Source of the DNA: a virus
Length of the DNA: 25,173 nt
IMG/VR virus record: IMGVR_UViG_3300035698_013613
Location: 1-25,173 of that record
Direction: 5' to 3' (one strand)
Shown one piece after another: positions 1-8,966 of this stretch. Each line of letters starts with the position of its first letter. The stretch's first letter is position 1. A program made the translations under genes and the position numbers. Under the pieces are notes generated by a model, which worked only from the letters and a program-made list of their open reading frames with translations, was not told the origin of the DNA and ran no database searches.

Positions 1-1890
1 AGTAAACAGTGGATTTGATATACCTTCATTTAATACCTTGAGTAAACTTCCAAATGCTGATGCTAATTCACCAATAACTTGTGATAATAATCCAACACTA
101 GTGCCAACACTTTCAGCCACACCTTTTAATGCATCGATCTTGCCACTAGTCGTATCAATATTGCCCCAAGATTTAAATAATTCCGTACTTAAATTTCGGA
201 CACCTAATATCAATGGTTCAAACGGTTTTGGTCCAAGTCCTTTCAAAAATGCAGCTTTAATTTCACTAGCACCAGTTTTTATTTTCTTTAATGTTTCCCA
301 AATCTCACCCAATGATTTACGTGAACCATCTGAATTTTCAGAGATTGAAAAAAATGCCCCACCAATCGCAAGCAACGCAATTCCTAATGGTAATGCCATT
401 GTCAAAAGACCAGCAAAGATATTAGCCAAACCACCTATCAGGAGTCCCATTAAGGCCAATGGAGCTATTACTGGAAGAATAACACCCATGAACCCAATAA
501 ACGCTAAACCTCCTGTAATAAGAGCCTCACGAGTATCTTTACCGATGCTTTTCCACCAATTAGAAATTGGGTTCAATACTTTCGACTTAACAGCCTTTAA
601 TTTACCACTAACCATCTCAGCGAAGTTGAAAATTGTCGTACCAGTTTCTTTTACTGAATCATCAATTTCATCAAAGGATTTTTTTAATTTTTTAGAAGGA
701 TTCGTTGTACCTAAAAATAATATAACCGTTGCTAAATTCTGTACTCGTTTAACAGCACCTTTCAAATAACCTTTCATTGTTCCTTCAAACAATCCAAAAA
801 AACTGATTGCTAATGTTTCAGTAGCCGATTTCATCATAATCAACTGTCCAGTCACATTATCCAATCTAATATTAGCCATTTGTCTAGCAACACCATTCGC
901 CCGTTTCAATTCACCAACCAATTCTCTATATGCTTCAGGAGCTTTTTCAATTCGCGCCATAAACGCACTAACTGCACGATCACCACGGATTCCAAATATC
1001 TCTTGGAGCGCAGCAGCCCGTTTTATCGGGCTTTCAATTTTTAATATACCTTTGACAACTGAATCCATCGTTTTATTAAGATCGACAGCCCATTTACCAG
1101 TTTTATCTTTAACTTCGACAACTTCAATTCCATATCGACGCATCAATCGTGCTGCGGTTTTTGTGTGTCTCGTTGATTTTGACAACATATTCAAAAACGC
1201 AGTACCACCTTTGGTTCCACGTAAACCTGCATCGGCCAATATACCCATAAAAGCTACAGTTTCTTCCAAAGGGATATTCAATGCTTTAGCTTTACCAGCA
1301 ACGTAAACTAATCCAGCGCCCATTTCTTGCACATTTGTTGATGTCGATGCAGAAACCAAAGCAAGAACATCTGCGACTCGACCAGCATCAGATGCTTCAA
1401 GCGCAAATGCTTTAATTGTGGCTGTTACAATCTTTGCTGTTTGTGCAAGATTCATATTTGCAGCAGCAGCTAAATCCAAAAGTGGTAATGATGCTGCAAT
1501 AATCTGATTCTGTTTAAAACCGGCCCTTGCAAGTTCTTCCATACCACTTGCTGCTTCCGATGCTGTAAACTTTGTCATCGCACCTAACCGCAATGCTTCT
1601 GACCGAAGCAGTTTCATTTCCTTATTGTCTTTACGAAGAACCGAACCAACACCACTCATGGCGAACGAAAAGTCCACAGTTTTCTTAGCGCCATAACCAA
1701 TCGCTAATGTTGCAGCAGCACTTGCCATAGTTAATTCGTTCAAACCACGACGAACCCTATCAGCGCCCCAACCCAATGATTTCAAACCTGAACGTAAGCG
1801 CCCAACACCTTTATGAAGGCGTCCAACATTTTTTGTTGCGCCCCTTGTATCAATTGTGACGATTGCGCCTAGTCCAAGTCTTGTAAACAT
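1..1890 (-). CDS. Tail tape measure protein (N-terminal 630 codons, cut by window edge)
   Basis: The frame is open without a stop from the ATG at 1888-1890 to base 1, which falls on a codon boundary, so 630 residues are visible and the C-terminus lies outside. The N-terminal 350 residues have the alanine-rich helical character and GAMTKFTASEAASGMEELA-type motif of the TP901-like phage tail tape measure core. A long hydrophobic stretch at about residues 455-505 (repeated GLLIGG, GIALLAIGG) is typical of the membrane-active segment of tape measures. The protein sets tail length, is chaperoned by the upstream G/GT-type gene and is ejected at infection. It starts one base before the stop of the frameshifted chaperone extension. 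Family assignment is from remembered family features and from gene order. Confidence 0.93.
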   Translation of the reverse strand, partial: MFTRLGLGAIVTIDTRGATKNVGRLHKGVGRLRSGLKSLGWGADRVRRGLNELTMASAAATLAIGYGAKKTVDFSFAMSGVGSVLRKDNKEMKLLRSEALRLGAMTKFTASEAASGMEELARAGFKQNQIIAASLPLLDLAAAANMNLAQTAKIVTATIKAFALEASDAGRVADVLALVSASTSTNVQEMGAGLVYVAGKAKALNIPLEETVAFMGILADAGLRGTKGGTAFLNMLSKSTRHTKTAARLMRRYGIEVVEVKDKTGKWAVDLNKTMDSVVKGILKIESPIKRAAALQEIFGIRGDRAVSAFMARIEKAPEAYRELVGELKRANGVARQMANIRLDNVTGQLIMMKSATETLAISFFGLFEGTMKGYLKGAVKRVQNLATVILFLGTTNPSKKLKKSFDEIDDSVKETGTTIFNFAEMVSGKLKAVKSKVLNPISNWWKSIGKDTREALITGGLAFIGFMGVILPVIAPLALMGLLIGGLANIFAGLLTMALPLGIALLAIGGAFFSISENSDGSRKSLGEIWETLKKIKTGASEIKAAFLKGLGPKPFEPLILGVRNLSTELFKSWGNIDTTSGKIDALKGVAESVGTSVGLLSQVIGELASAFGSLLKVLNEGISNPLFT

Positions 1891-2094
1891 CTACGATTTC
1901 CTTTTAGCGGCTTTCCTTCTTTGTTCTTCTTCGATTTTCATCTGCTTATTCAATCTCTCCAACCACCAAATTCGCTCATTATAACTCATCTTGAGAACAT
2001 CAGCATAATTTAATCCCGGTATGAAGTACACCAATCTAAATGCATCTTCCCTTCTTTCGACATCTGATTTTAAAGGGAAGAAGTCGTAAAAAAA
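1891..2094 (-). CDS. -1 frameshift extension of the tail assembly chaperone (T-like part of GT)
   Basis: This frame ends at a TAG at 1891-1893 and overlaps the last 25 bases of the chaperone gene. It has no ATG or GTG start near its beginning; the only start-like codon is a TTG at 2109 without a ribosome binding site. A ribosome slipping back one base at 2088-2094 enters exactly this frame and would add about 65 residues, giving a product of about 358 residues. The extension is basic and ends in a Lys/Arg/Glu-rich helix, which would fit tape measure binding. In lambda the equivalent GT protein binds the tape measure and tail tube. The alternative, a separately initiated 72-residue protein from the TTG, is less likely. 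Confidence 0.75.
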   Translation of the reverse strand, partial: FFYDFFPLKSDVERREDAFRLVYFIPGLNYADVLKMSYNERIWWLERLNKQMKIEEEQRRKAAKRKS

Positions 2095-2966
2095 CTGGTA
2101 TATGTCCAATCAATTGCTTGAACAATATCAGCCTTGCAATCGGGATTCGTACATTCGATCTCAACGACAACATTAGGACCACCATTCAATTCCGTCATAA
2201 AAGCAGCAAGTCTTTCAAAATCCCGCTTACTCATTTTGTTCAGATGCTCCGAATGAGGTTGAAAAAATGGCTGTTCCAATTCCATAATATTAATAATACT
2301 ATCAAGCATTGAAGCCATTTGATAATCATTAGCATTCTGTTTTTTTGGAATAAGGGCTTTCATTGTTCGCCAAGGTGCAGGTTGAATCACGAACGTCTTA
2401 CATTCTTTACCGGATAATTGAATCGGATTATCCAAAATAAATTCCCGATAGAAATCCTCTTTCTTGTATTCACCTTCATAATATTCAACCATCGTTGTTC
2501 CAACATCTACCGGATACTTTTTGATGTCAGCACCACATGAAGGACATTCAATATTAAAATACAATTCTGGACCAATAGCATCCATCCTCAAATTGAAATA
2601 AGCCGTTAGAACATCATTCATATAGAATTGCTCAATCTTCATTTTTTTCAATTCATCTTTTTCATTTTCTTCAAATCTACGATTACCGAAGTTTTTTCCA
2701 AAGTAACCAAGAATTACTGAAATCAAACTGGAAAAATGAGGATTCTTCTTTTTGAGTTTAGCGATATGTTTTTCATCTTCTGTCGTCCAACTACCAAACT
2801 CAAAATTTTGCAACAAATCACCTGTTGATTCATCGACAAAACCAATAGGAACAAGATTTCTTCGTTCATTCAACGGTACTTCAATTTTCTTGAGTTCTTT
2901 TTTAGACGCTACGATACCAGCGGATTGCTGTTGAGGCTGTTCTACTTTTTCTTTTCCTTTGACCAT
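2070..2966 (-). CDS. Tail assembly chaperone, short (G-like) product
   Basis: 298-residue protein directly upstream of the tape measure gene, the usual place of tail assembly chaperones. It carries two cysteine pairs, CPSC near residue 143 and CTNPDC near residue 272, which could form a four-cysteine zinc site; the N-terminus is charged and Lys/Glu/Gln-rich. The start ATG at 2964-2966 has a GGGAG site 7 bases upstream. Close to the stop the reading frame contains the heptamer T_TTT_TTT, followed in the -1 frame by an open extension (see 1891-2094). The pairing of a short product and a frameshifted long product is the lambda G/GT arrangement. Residue similarity to a named family was not established; the role rests on position plus the slippery site. 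Confidence 0.8.
   Translation of the reverse strand: MVKGKEKVEQPQQQSAGIVASKKELKKIEVPLNERRNLVPIGFVDESTGDLLQNFEFGSWTTEDEKHIAKLKKKNPHFSSLISVILGYFGKNFGNRRFEENEKDELKKMKIEQFYMNDVLTAYFNLRMDAIGPELYFNIECPSCGADIKKYPVDVGTTMVEYYEGEYKKEDFYREFILDNPIQLSGKECKTFVIQPAPWRTMKALIPKKQNANDYQMASMLDSIINIMELEQPFFQPHSEHLNKMSKRDFERLAAFMTELNGGPNVVVEIECTNPDCKADIVQAIDWTYTSFFTTSSL
2088..2094 (-). promoter_or_regulatory. Programmed -1 ribosomal frameshift site (T_TTT_TTT)
   Basis: Seven consecutive T on the minus strand, phased so that the zero-frame codons read AGT TTT TTT ACG. This matches the X_XXY_YYZ slippery rule perfectly. It lies 15 bases before the stop of the chaperone gene, and a -1 slip leads into the open frame ending at 1891. 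I did not find a convincing downstream pseudoknot by eye. Confidence 0.75.
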
Positions 2967-3014
2967 GACTTACTCCCATTTCCTTTTTGGATGTTGAGTT
3001 TCAAGTTTTTAACC

Positions 3015-3031
3015 ATTAGTTCCGAAGTTTT
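3015..3031 (-). repeat. Dispersed site, copy 1
   Basis: AAAACTTCGGAACTAAT on the minus strand, immediately after the stop codon of the second tube gene and before the chaperone gene. Identical to the copies at 14802 and 18917 over 17 bases. Confidence 0.9.
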
Positions 3032-3484
3032 CTAAAAGAAGGGCAAAGGCGGTAGCATATTTGCCGCTTCAATTCTATATTTCATAACAGCCATCTTTTC
3101 ACTACCCATTCGATGACCGGGAAAAACCATTTCCGATATTGAGACAGTTTCCAATACCACTGTCCATTCCAATTTTCCAGATTGAGATTTATATTTAAGC
3201 ATTGCCGGTACAAAAGCAACTAAAGGAATAATCGGGTCTTGTCCAGCTTGGAACCAAAGACTCATATAATTTATAATGGAATCGTGATGCATTGGAACGC
3301 TAATCATAAAAGAAACCGGATTGGTAATGCCTAAACTTCCAACAGTACCATCCGGTAAAATTATTTTCTTTAATGTCTGACGGATATTTCCAAGATCAAC
3401 GATCTTAATATTACCCATCCCAATGACCTGAAATTCAGTCTCGGAAGTGTTGATAATATCAAGATCGATGTCACCACGTTTCAC
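3032..3484 (-). CDS. Tail tube protein paralogue B
   Basis: 150 residues, starting at GTG 3482-3484 with AAGGA 7 bases upstream. It begins MKRGDID like its upstream neighbour, and both share an LPDG motif near residue 45 and a (V/I)P(M/A)HH motif near residue 65. The two genes therefore look like an ancient duplication. Position between sheath and tape measure chaperone points to the inner tail tube, a polymer inside the sheath. In phages with two tube-like genes one copy can form a distal or terminator ring; which copy does what cannot be told here. The repeated site at 3015 follows the stop directly. Confidence 0.7.
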   Translation of the reverse strand: MKRGDIDLDIINTSETEFQVIGMGNIKIVDLGNIRQTLKKIILPDGTVGSLGITNPVSFMISVPMHHDSIINYMSLWFQAGQDPIIPLVAFVPAMLKYKSQSGKLEWTVVLETVSISEMVFPGHRMGSEKMAVMKYRIEAANMLPPLPFF

Positions 3485-3505
3485 TTATAATCCTTTAACG
3501 TTCAT

Positions 3506-3940
3506 TTATTGTGGTTTACTACGACTGGAGCAACGCATCGTTGCTTTGAAATTTGCCTCTTCATCACTTTGAGCATCTTGACCGGACATAGATGATTTTC
3601 GAGGAAAGCAATTCTCTAAAGTAATTATATATTGCATAGCTCCTGAAGAAGTTGGCATAACAAGTGTCAAATCCTTCATTTCTGGTGATCCAGATGCTTC
3701 AAGTTTTGCAATCCAATCTTCAACATAAATTACTTCAGTAGTATGATGTGCGGGAATTTCAAAATCAAATTCAAACGGCTCACTCCGTTTACTTGGAACA
3801 GAATTGCCATCAGGGAGATCAACAACTTTCCATTCCTGTTCAAAATCACTCGTTGTGATAATTGTAAATGTCATGTCACTAGATTTCAACGTATATTGAT
3901 TTCTCAGCATCACATCAGTATCAATGTCACCACGTTTCAT
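3506..3940 (-). CDS. Tail tube protein paralogue A
   Basis: 144 residues, with a strong AAAGGAGG ribosome binding site before the ATG at 3938-3940, stronger than that of paralogue B. This may mean it is the abundant tube subunit. It shares MKRGDID at the start, LPDG near residue 42 and IPAHH near residue 62 with the next gene downstream (3032-3484). The predicted content is mostly beta with a polar Ser/Lys-rich C-terminus, as in phage tube proteins. Located two genes after the sheath, as expected for a myovirus tail tube. The C-terminal ends of the two paralogues differ completely. Confidence 0.75.
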   Translation of the reverse strand: MKRGDIDTDVMLRNQYTLKSSDMTFTIITTSDFEQEWKVVDLPDGNSVPSKRSEPFEFDFEIPAHHTTEVIYVEDWIAKLEASGSPEMKDLTLVMPTSSGAMQYIITLENCFPRKSSMSGQDAQSDEEANFKATMRCSSRSKPQ

Positions 3941-3953
3941 AATTTTTCCTCCT

Positions 3954-4760
3954 TTAGATAATGTCTTCCCATAAGGATTTCATCTTTTTTATTTCAACTG
4001 TCAGACTCTTTTCAACTGCGACATCATCAGAGCCTTCAACTTTTACCCATTTTTGTTTTACCTGATAAGGTTCACCAAATATAAATTCATCATTTTTAGA
4101 TTTCCAAGGAATTGCAAAATGTTTACTATCTTTCCTAACCCAAAAAATGACGAGTGTTTCAAACACTTCACAAGCACAACCAAGATTTCCAAATTCGTCG
4201 AATAATGATGGATGTTCTCGTCCAAGAAAGTCATAAGCAGCATCACTAACCATCCAAAGAAATGTCCGCATATCGACTTCATTAAAATCAACACCATTCA
4301 TAGCCTTAAAAATCTCTAAGGCTTTTGGATTATCAGAATTAAAATGCTTCGATGTCGATATTGTACGACCAAACTGCTTATAATGCTTCGCTATATGCGC
4401 CTTTACACCGGCTCTATCACCATCAGGGATACTCAGACCCCCTCTAGCACCTTGAAGGCTCCCAAACGCAGCAGCAAGCCCCCTGAACAGCACCACAAGA
4501 CTACCTGAACTGTTGTTCATATGATGAGGAAGCTTATAACTGCCAAATTCTTCAGGTTTGTCAGCATTGTACCAAGCAAAGGCCCGACGATACTTCGCCC
4601 AATTCATCTTTTCTTTCAAACCTTTACCATCGGAAGAAGCCCATTTTCTGAGTTCCTTCACAACATCTCGACCATCCCAAGGGGCATCATCAGCAGCTTT
4701 AATAGTCGCTTCGTATTTTACAGCCGATTTACCGACTTCGATTATGAATTTTTTAGCCAT
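3954..4760 (-). CDS. Protein with KLPHH-type domain of phage head-protease operons, unusual location
   Basis: 268 residues. The N-terminal half carries an ordered motif set: PWDGRD (27-32), KYRRAFAWYN (56-65), FGSYKLPHH (72-80), GARGG (104-108) and HIAKHYKQFG (122-131). I recall this combination from a domain often attached to or encoded beside phage head maturation proteases. No protease motif is seen in this protein. Residues 140-268 are unrecognised and contain a cysteine pair (CAC near residue 196). The gene sits between the tail sheath and tube genes, not in the head block. The ATG at 4758-4760 lies 5 bases after the sheath stop without a clear ribosome binding site, so translation is probably coupled. 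Function unknown. Confidence 0.7.
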   Translation of the reverse strand: MAKKFIIEVGKSAVKYEATIKAADDAPWDGRDVVKELRKWASSDGKGLKEKMNWAKYRRAFAWYNADKPEEFGSYKLPHHMNNSSGSLVVLFRGLAAAFGSLQGARGGLSIPDGDRAGVKAHIAKHYKQFGRTISTSKHFNSDNPKALEIFKAMNGVDFNEVDMRTFLWMVSDAAYDFLGREHPSLFDEFGNLGCACEVFETLVIFWVRKDSKHFAIPWKSKNDEFIFGEPYQVKQKWVKVEGSDDVAVEKSLTVEIKKMKSLWEDII

Positions 4761-4765
4761 TATGA

Positions 4766-7675
4766 TTAACCAATACTTTCAAAGATACCCTGACGACCAA
4801 TTGAGATGTTCAGTCGTTCAACAATCCCTGTAAACTTCAAGCTAATATCAAGATTCATATCGCCGGAGTCAACATCCAATGCTGTGTTGTTCTCGTCGTC
4901 GATTTTGATGATACATGCCTTATTAAAGGGAATGTCTTGATCGAGAGCGCCCTTATTCCATTCAGGTCTAAAGTAACCCTGAGTCGCAACCAGCACATCA
5001 GCTCGTGTAGCCTTGTTATTGAGCATGAAAATTACCCAATCAAAACTCTCATACAGATCACGTTCGTAATGACTCATCGCTTCCCGCATGTGTTTCCATC
5101 GCCAACCAGAAGAAAGAGCAACCGTTCTATCACCCCAAATGACATATCCACCAGCCATTTTCTTAATAACTTGGAAGCCACGAGGATTAAGAAATTCTTC
5201 ATCGATGACAGTTTCACCAGTGGGAATATCCTGAGTCCCTTTAAGGATCGCATCAACACCAGCAGCAGGACGATGGAAACCCTTGTAGATATTTGCATAA
5301 CGAGCTTCAACACCATGAATCTTTCCATGAGCCGGAATGCGTTTCAAACCTTCAGCTTCAGGATCACTAATATCAAGCCAAGCCGGATAAATAACAACCG
5401 CAGCATCATTCAATCCAAGAGTCGATGCAACACGAGTATAAGCAGCATCTTCAGTTAGATCAGTTGACAGCAGATTGTAACGCCATTGACAATTTGTTGA
5501 ATACGCATAATCTCTACCGGCTTGTTCAACTACCGTTGCCGTAACACCGGGAGAAGCCAGTTTAATAAGTCCATAACCCTTTTGGGCCAACATCTGTTTA
5601 ATCGGAGAAGTATCGAGGTCAAAAGCCTGATCGATATAATCCTGATCGTCAACGGATTCTGCACCACCATAACCGAGCCTAGACGGTTGATCATATTCAA
5701 TGGCGTATTCAGGATTTGCACTACCAACCAAGGTCCAATAAGACGGGAAAGTTATAGGAGGACCAACAGTTGCAGCCGCCGCCTCAAATGCAGGAGCAAC
5801 TGAGAAATTTGAAAAAGTGAATGATAAACAATCACCGCCAACAAATCGAATTATGTATGTAACATCTTCCGCAGGTTCAAACGCAGCAGAACCAACAGCG
5901 ATTTGTTCAAGAACGCCAATTGCGGATAAATTATAAACCCCTTCAACCGCAGGTAGTAATGCTGTACCAGCCAAATTAGTACCAGTCGCATCTTCATAAA
6001 TCTTAACGTCCCAAGCAGTAACAACACCGGCTGTAAAAGTGCATATATATGCTGTTAAATCCGTCGAATTATGATAATTTCCTCTTGTAGTAACATCAAC
6101 TGTACCAGCAGTAAGTGCAACCGTTCCAAGTGTAATTGAAGGTGTCTGTAATTCATCATCATAATAGACAGTATTGAGATTCATCGAAAGCGCCGTTCCG
6201 ACATCGAAGAAGATACAGCTATTTCCAGAAATTTTAACTTTTGTATTCGGAGCCGCTACCGGATTTGGAACAAAATGATTACCAGCTAATTCATTCGGTT
6301 CAGGACCAAAAATTGCGAATGTAAATGAATCACCAGCTACATAAGCAACACCAGCAGAAGTAGGAACAGTTATGATAGGTAGATAACCACTAGGATGAGT
6401 ATAAGCAACTGTTTCAGCAACACTAAAATTCAAATCATTCAATCCATCTTCATTTGTCTGTCCAGCTTCATCAGCACTTACCCAATGTTGCCAAACACAA
6501 TCCCAATTAGTTGCAGCCGTAAAAGTACCTGTGAGAACACCCGGACGCCAACCTTTAACAGTCGCATCAGTCAACGCTGTGGTATAATAATCAATCGTCG
6601 GCTGTAATCCTTTAGCATCAGCATAATCCTTTGTTTCAATCACATTATCCAGATAAACGCGATTAACAGCACCATTAAAATAGGTTCCATCAGCAGCCCA
6701 AGGAATCCTACCAGAAATATTTCGAGGAATGGCGTTTGTTACAGCACCAGAACCAGTATTTATATCTTCAATTTCAAAATCATCATTGGACGAATCATTA
6801 CCAATGACAGTTTCAAAATAGTATCGGTTATCGGAATCACTGGAAAGATTAGGATAATCATATCGAGAAATTCCATTCACATAAACTTCCAAGCCCCAAT
6901 ACGCACTTCCTTCACTACCAGCTTTGACACGATAACTCATCACTTTAGTATCAAGGGTTTCGAGAATAATATACAGTTGCGGATAAGTTACATCAACCCA
7001 TGTCGCCTCAGCAATTAATCCACGGGCATTTGTCAAATCAGTGAGCATATTTTCACTGGTAGCAACATTAATAACACCAGCAGCATCATTACCAGTCACC
7101 AAATATGATTTTCCAGTGCATTCAAGATGCATCGTTGCACCAGCCCAAAGATTTACATCCATCGTCACACCAGTTGTAATTGTCGTAGCAGCAATTGTCG
7201 TCGAAACAATCTTTTTACCATAAACACGATCCCGACCAGCCCATCGACCACCATTCTGAGCAACCAGTCTAGCAATCTGCCATTCTTCTCTAGCAATTTG
7301 AACACCAGTAAAAATCCGATTACGATCATATTCCCATGTCGTAACATTCGGATCAATTTTACCATAGAGATAAGTCACACCCGGAATTTCATCACCATCA
7401 GTAATACGAACGAAAGACAGACTTCCGTATCCTTCACTGTTGTCATAAAAATCCAAAGCACAATCAGGAATATAAGACTCATCAATAACTGATCCACATT
7501 TTCGTCCAAAATCATTCTTAGACTTAGTGTGAATCATTTCACCGATATTACCCTTTTCGAGAATACCGACATAGACGGTTGATCCAAGAGCGCCGGATTG
7601 CAACGAAGCCGGGGGGGATTTCTCAGTGAGAGTCGTACCAGCACCTTGCACCGGACCATAGCGTCTAATAGCCAT
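4766..7675 (-). CDS. Tail sheath protein, very large
   Basis: 969 residues; contractile sheath subunits are usually about 400-700. The C-terminal 250 residues carry the sheath hallmarks: NPRGFQVI followed by GGYVIWGDRTV, then an ERDLYESFDWVIFMLN helix and a beta-rich end with EWNKGALDQ. The N-terminus (MAIRRYGPVQGAG) and the following beta segment (GSTVYVGILEKG) fit the sheath N-terminal arm and first domain. Between about residues 150 and 640 lies a Thr/Ala/Val/Asp-rich beta region that looks like one or more inserted surface domains. The start ATG at 7673-7675 has AGGAG 11 bases upstream. The sheath polymerises around the tube and contracts to drive it through the host envelope. Confidence 0.9.
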   Translation of the reverse strand: MAIRRYGPVQGAGTTLTEKSPPASLQSGALGSTVYVGILEKGNIGEMIHTKSKNDFGRKCGSVIDESYIPDCALDFYDNSEGYGSLSFVRITDGDEIPGVTYLYGKIDPNVTTWEYDRNRIFTGVQIAREEWQIARLVAQNGGRWAGRDRVYGKKIVSTTIAATTITTGVTMDVNLWAGATMHLECTGKSYLVTGNDAAGVINVATSENMLTDLTNARGLIAEATWVDVTYPQLYIILETLDTKVMSYRVKAGSEGSAYWGLEVYVNGISRYDYPNLSSDSDNRYYFETVIGNDSSNDDFEIEDINTGSGAVTNAIPRNISGRIPWAADGTYFNGAVNRVYLDNVIETKDYADAKGLQPTIDYYTTALTDATVKGWRPGVLTGTFTAATNWDCVWQHWVSADEAGQTNEDGLNDLNFSVAETVAYTHPSGYLPIITVPTSAGVAYVAGDSFTFAIFGPEPNELAGNHFVPNPVAAPNTKVKISGNSCIFFDVGTALSMNLNTVYYDDELQTPSITLGTVALTAGTVDVTTRGNYHNSTDLTAYICTFTAGVVTAWDVKIYEDATGTNLAGTALLPAVEGVYNLSAIGVLEQIAVGSAAFEPAEDVTYIIRFVGGDCLSFTFSNFSVAPAFEAAAATVGPPITFPSYWTLVGSANPEYAIEYDQPSRLGYGGAESVDDQDYIDQAFDLDTSPIKQMLAQKGYGLIKLASPGVTATVVEQAGRDYAYSTNCQWRYNLLSTDLTEDAAYTRVASTLGLNDAAVVIYPAWLDISDPEAEGLKRIPAHGKIHGVEARYANIYKGFHRPAAGVDAILKGTQDIPTGETVIDEEFLNPRGFQVIKKMAGGYVIWGDRTVALSSGWRWKHMREAMSHYERDLYESFDWVIFMLNNKATRADVLVATQGYFRPEWNKGALDQDIPFNKACIIKIDDENNTALDVDSGDMNLDISLKFTGIVERLNISIGRQGIFESIG

Positions 7676-7688
7676 TTTTATTTTTCTC

Positions 7689-8966
7689 CTATTCGATAAG
7701 CGTTCCCGTAAGAACTAATTCTTGGACAACATCAGCGTCAATTTCAGCAGAACCATAAAACGGAAAATTAAAAACCTTAAAATTAAAGTTTATTCCGTGA
7801 AGTTCGTTTGCAGTCAAAGTTTTGCTCATTTCTATGTCATCAGCAGTTAACACGATTGCGATTCTTTCATCAATGCTCGGAAGCGTCAAGAATTTATTTT
7901 CCGAAAAAAAGACTTGAACGGCATCATACATAGCCAAATTGTCAATTCCCGATCCAGAATTAGCAACACATTCAACCAAAAATGTAATAGCTTTTCCTTC
8001 AGATAATCTCGCACCCCAAGGAACAGATTGATTTATGATTGATGTATCACCAACTGTTCTACGATAAAGTGGACTAAAACCATCAACCACAAAACAAGGT
8101 AATGTATTTGGAAGTGCTGTAAAATCTTCCGATTGAGATTGGACAATTGCAGTCGTTCCAACCTCGACATATAATTTGATTACTGTATCTTCAGTTTGTT
8201 CCGACGTAAATGTTACCACACCGGCAGTGTAAGAATCAAAAATATCAGTTTCGTTGATGGTATCACTATAAAGATAAGCAGCAATGCAGTCAGTAATAAG
8301 ATAAGTTTTATCCCCCATCGCCTTTGAAATATCAACGGTTGTTGAATCCTCAGTCATCGTAATGACAACCGGTGTATTTATTCTAATCGTTTTCAAAGCC
8401 GGAATAATTGTTCGATATAAAAGATCGTCAAATTGAGAAGCAAATATTTGCATTACAAAATTCACCGAATAAACGTATGGAGTATCAGCACCATCACTCG
8501 TATATAATTTGATTTTAACACCAAATTGTTTTCCTATTGGAGCGAATGTTGTAATTCCAGTTTGAACTTCTGTTTCTGTATTCCAATTAGTTGCACCAGC
8601 AGCAGCCCAAGCTGCACCAGTCCAATAAACAGGACTTCCAGCATCCATTAGTTGAAATGTAACTGTTGTATTTGTCGGAATAACAGCATCCAAAGCAAAA
8701 CCAACGAAAGCTCTCAATGCTATTGGTGTTGTATTCCAAGTTGTGACGGTTATGTCGGTATCCATTGGAAAAAGATCAGTGATTGTATTGTGAATCAGAA
8801 TTAAAGAATCAACGGTTCGAGGATATTCAACTGATTCAGAAAACTTCGGAACTAACGTATATTCCGTTTGTGGACACAATCTAACCTTAGTAGCGTCACT
8901 AAAAATTAGATCACTCCTTTTACCGGCTGAAAATTGAAATTGCTTTAAGGCGTAAGAATTTTTCAT
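7689..8966 (-). CDS. Unknown virion protein between neck and sheath genes
   Basis: 425 residues with alternating beta-strand patterning and Thr/Val/Asp-rich composition, as in virion beta-sandwich proteins. No motif of a named family was recognised. It overlaps the tail-completion gene by 4 bases (ATGA at 8963-8966), so the two are coupled. In myoviruses this slot often holds the tail terminator or a tail-associated structural protein, but this product is longer than usual tail terminators. One copy of the dispersed site (8840-8855) lies inside the gene, encoding LVPKFSE near residue 40. Function by position only. Confidence 0.6.
   Translation of the reverse strand: MKNSYALKQFQFSAGKRSDLIFSDATKVRLCPQTEYTLVPKFSESVEYPRTVDSLILIHNTITDLFPMDTDITVTTWNTTPIALRAFVGFALDAVIPTNTTVTFQLMDAGSPVYWTGAAWAAAGATNWNTETEVQTGITTFAPIGKQFGVKIKLYTSDGADTPYVYSVNFVMQIFASQFDDLLYRTIIPALKTIRINTPVVITMTEDSTTVDISKAMGDKTYLITDCIAAYLYSDTINETDIFDSYTAGVVTFTSEQTEDTVIKLYVEVGTTAIVQSQSEDFTALPNTLPCFVVDGFSPLYRRTVGDTSIINQSVPWGARLSEGKAITFLVECVANSGSGIDNLAMYDAVQVFFSENKFLTLPSIDERIAIVLTADDIEMSKTLTANELHGINFNFKVFNFPFYGSAEIDADVVQELVLTGTLIE
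8840..8855 (+). repeat. Dispersed site, copy 2 (inside a coding region)
   Basis: AAAACTTCGGAACTAA on the plus strand, antisense to the gene that contains it. Identical to the 15-base core of the other copies. Confidence 0.85.

Noticed and set aside
38-769. Long plus-strand open frame over the tape measure region
   Set aside because: The minus strand is open for 630 codons across it and gives a clear tape measure sequence; the plus-strand frame is low-complexity and has no ribosome binding site.
2682-2697. ATTACCGAAGTTTTTT, similar to the dispersed site
   Set aside because: It shares only the CCGAAGTTTT part and lacks the GTT, so it was not counted as a ninth copy.
3015-3031. Dispersed site as an RNA hairpin or terminator
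   Set aside because: The sequence cannot form more than a few weak pairs, and it occurs equally in both orientations relative to transcription.
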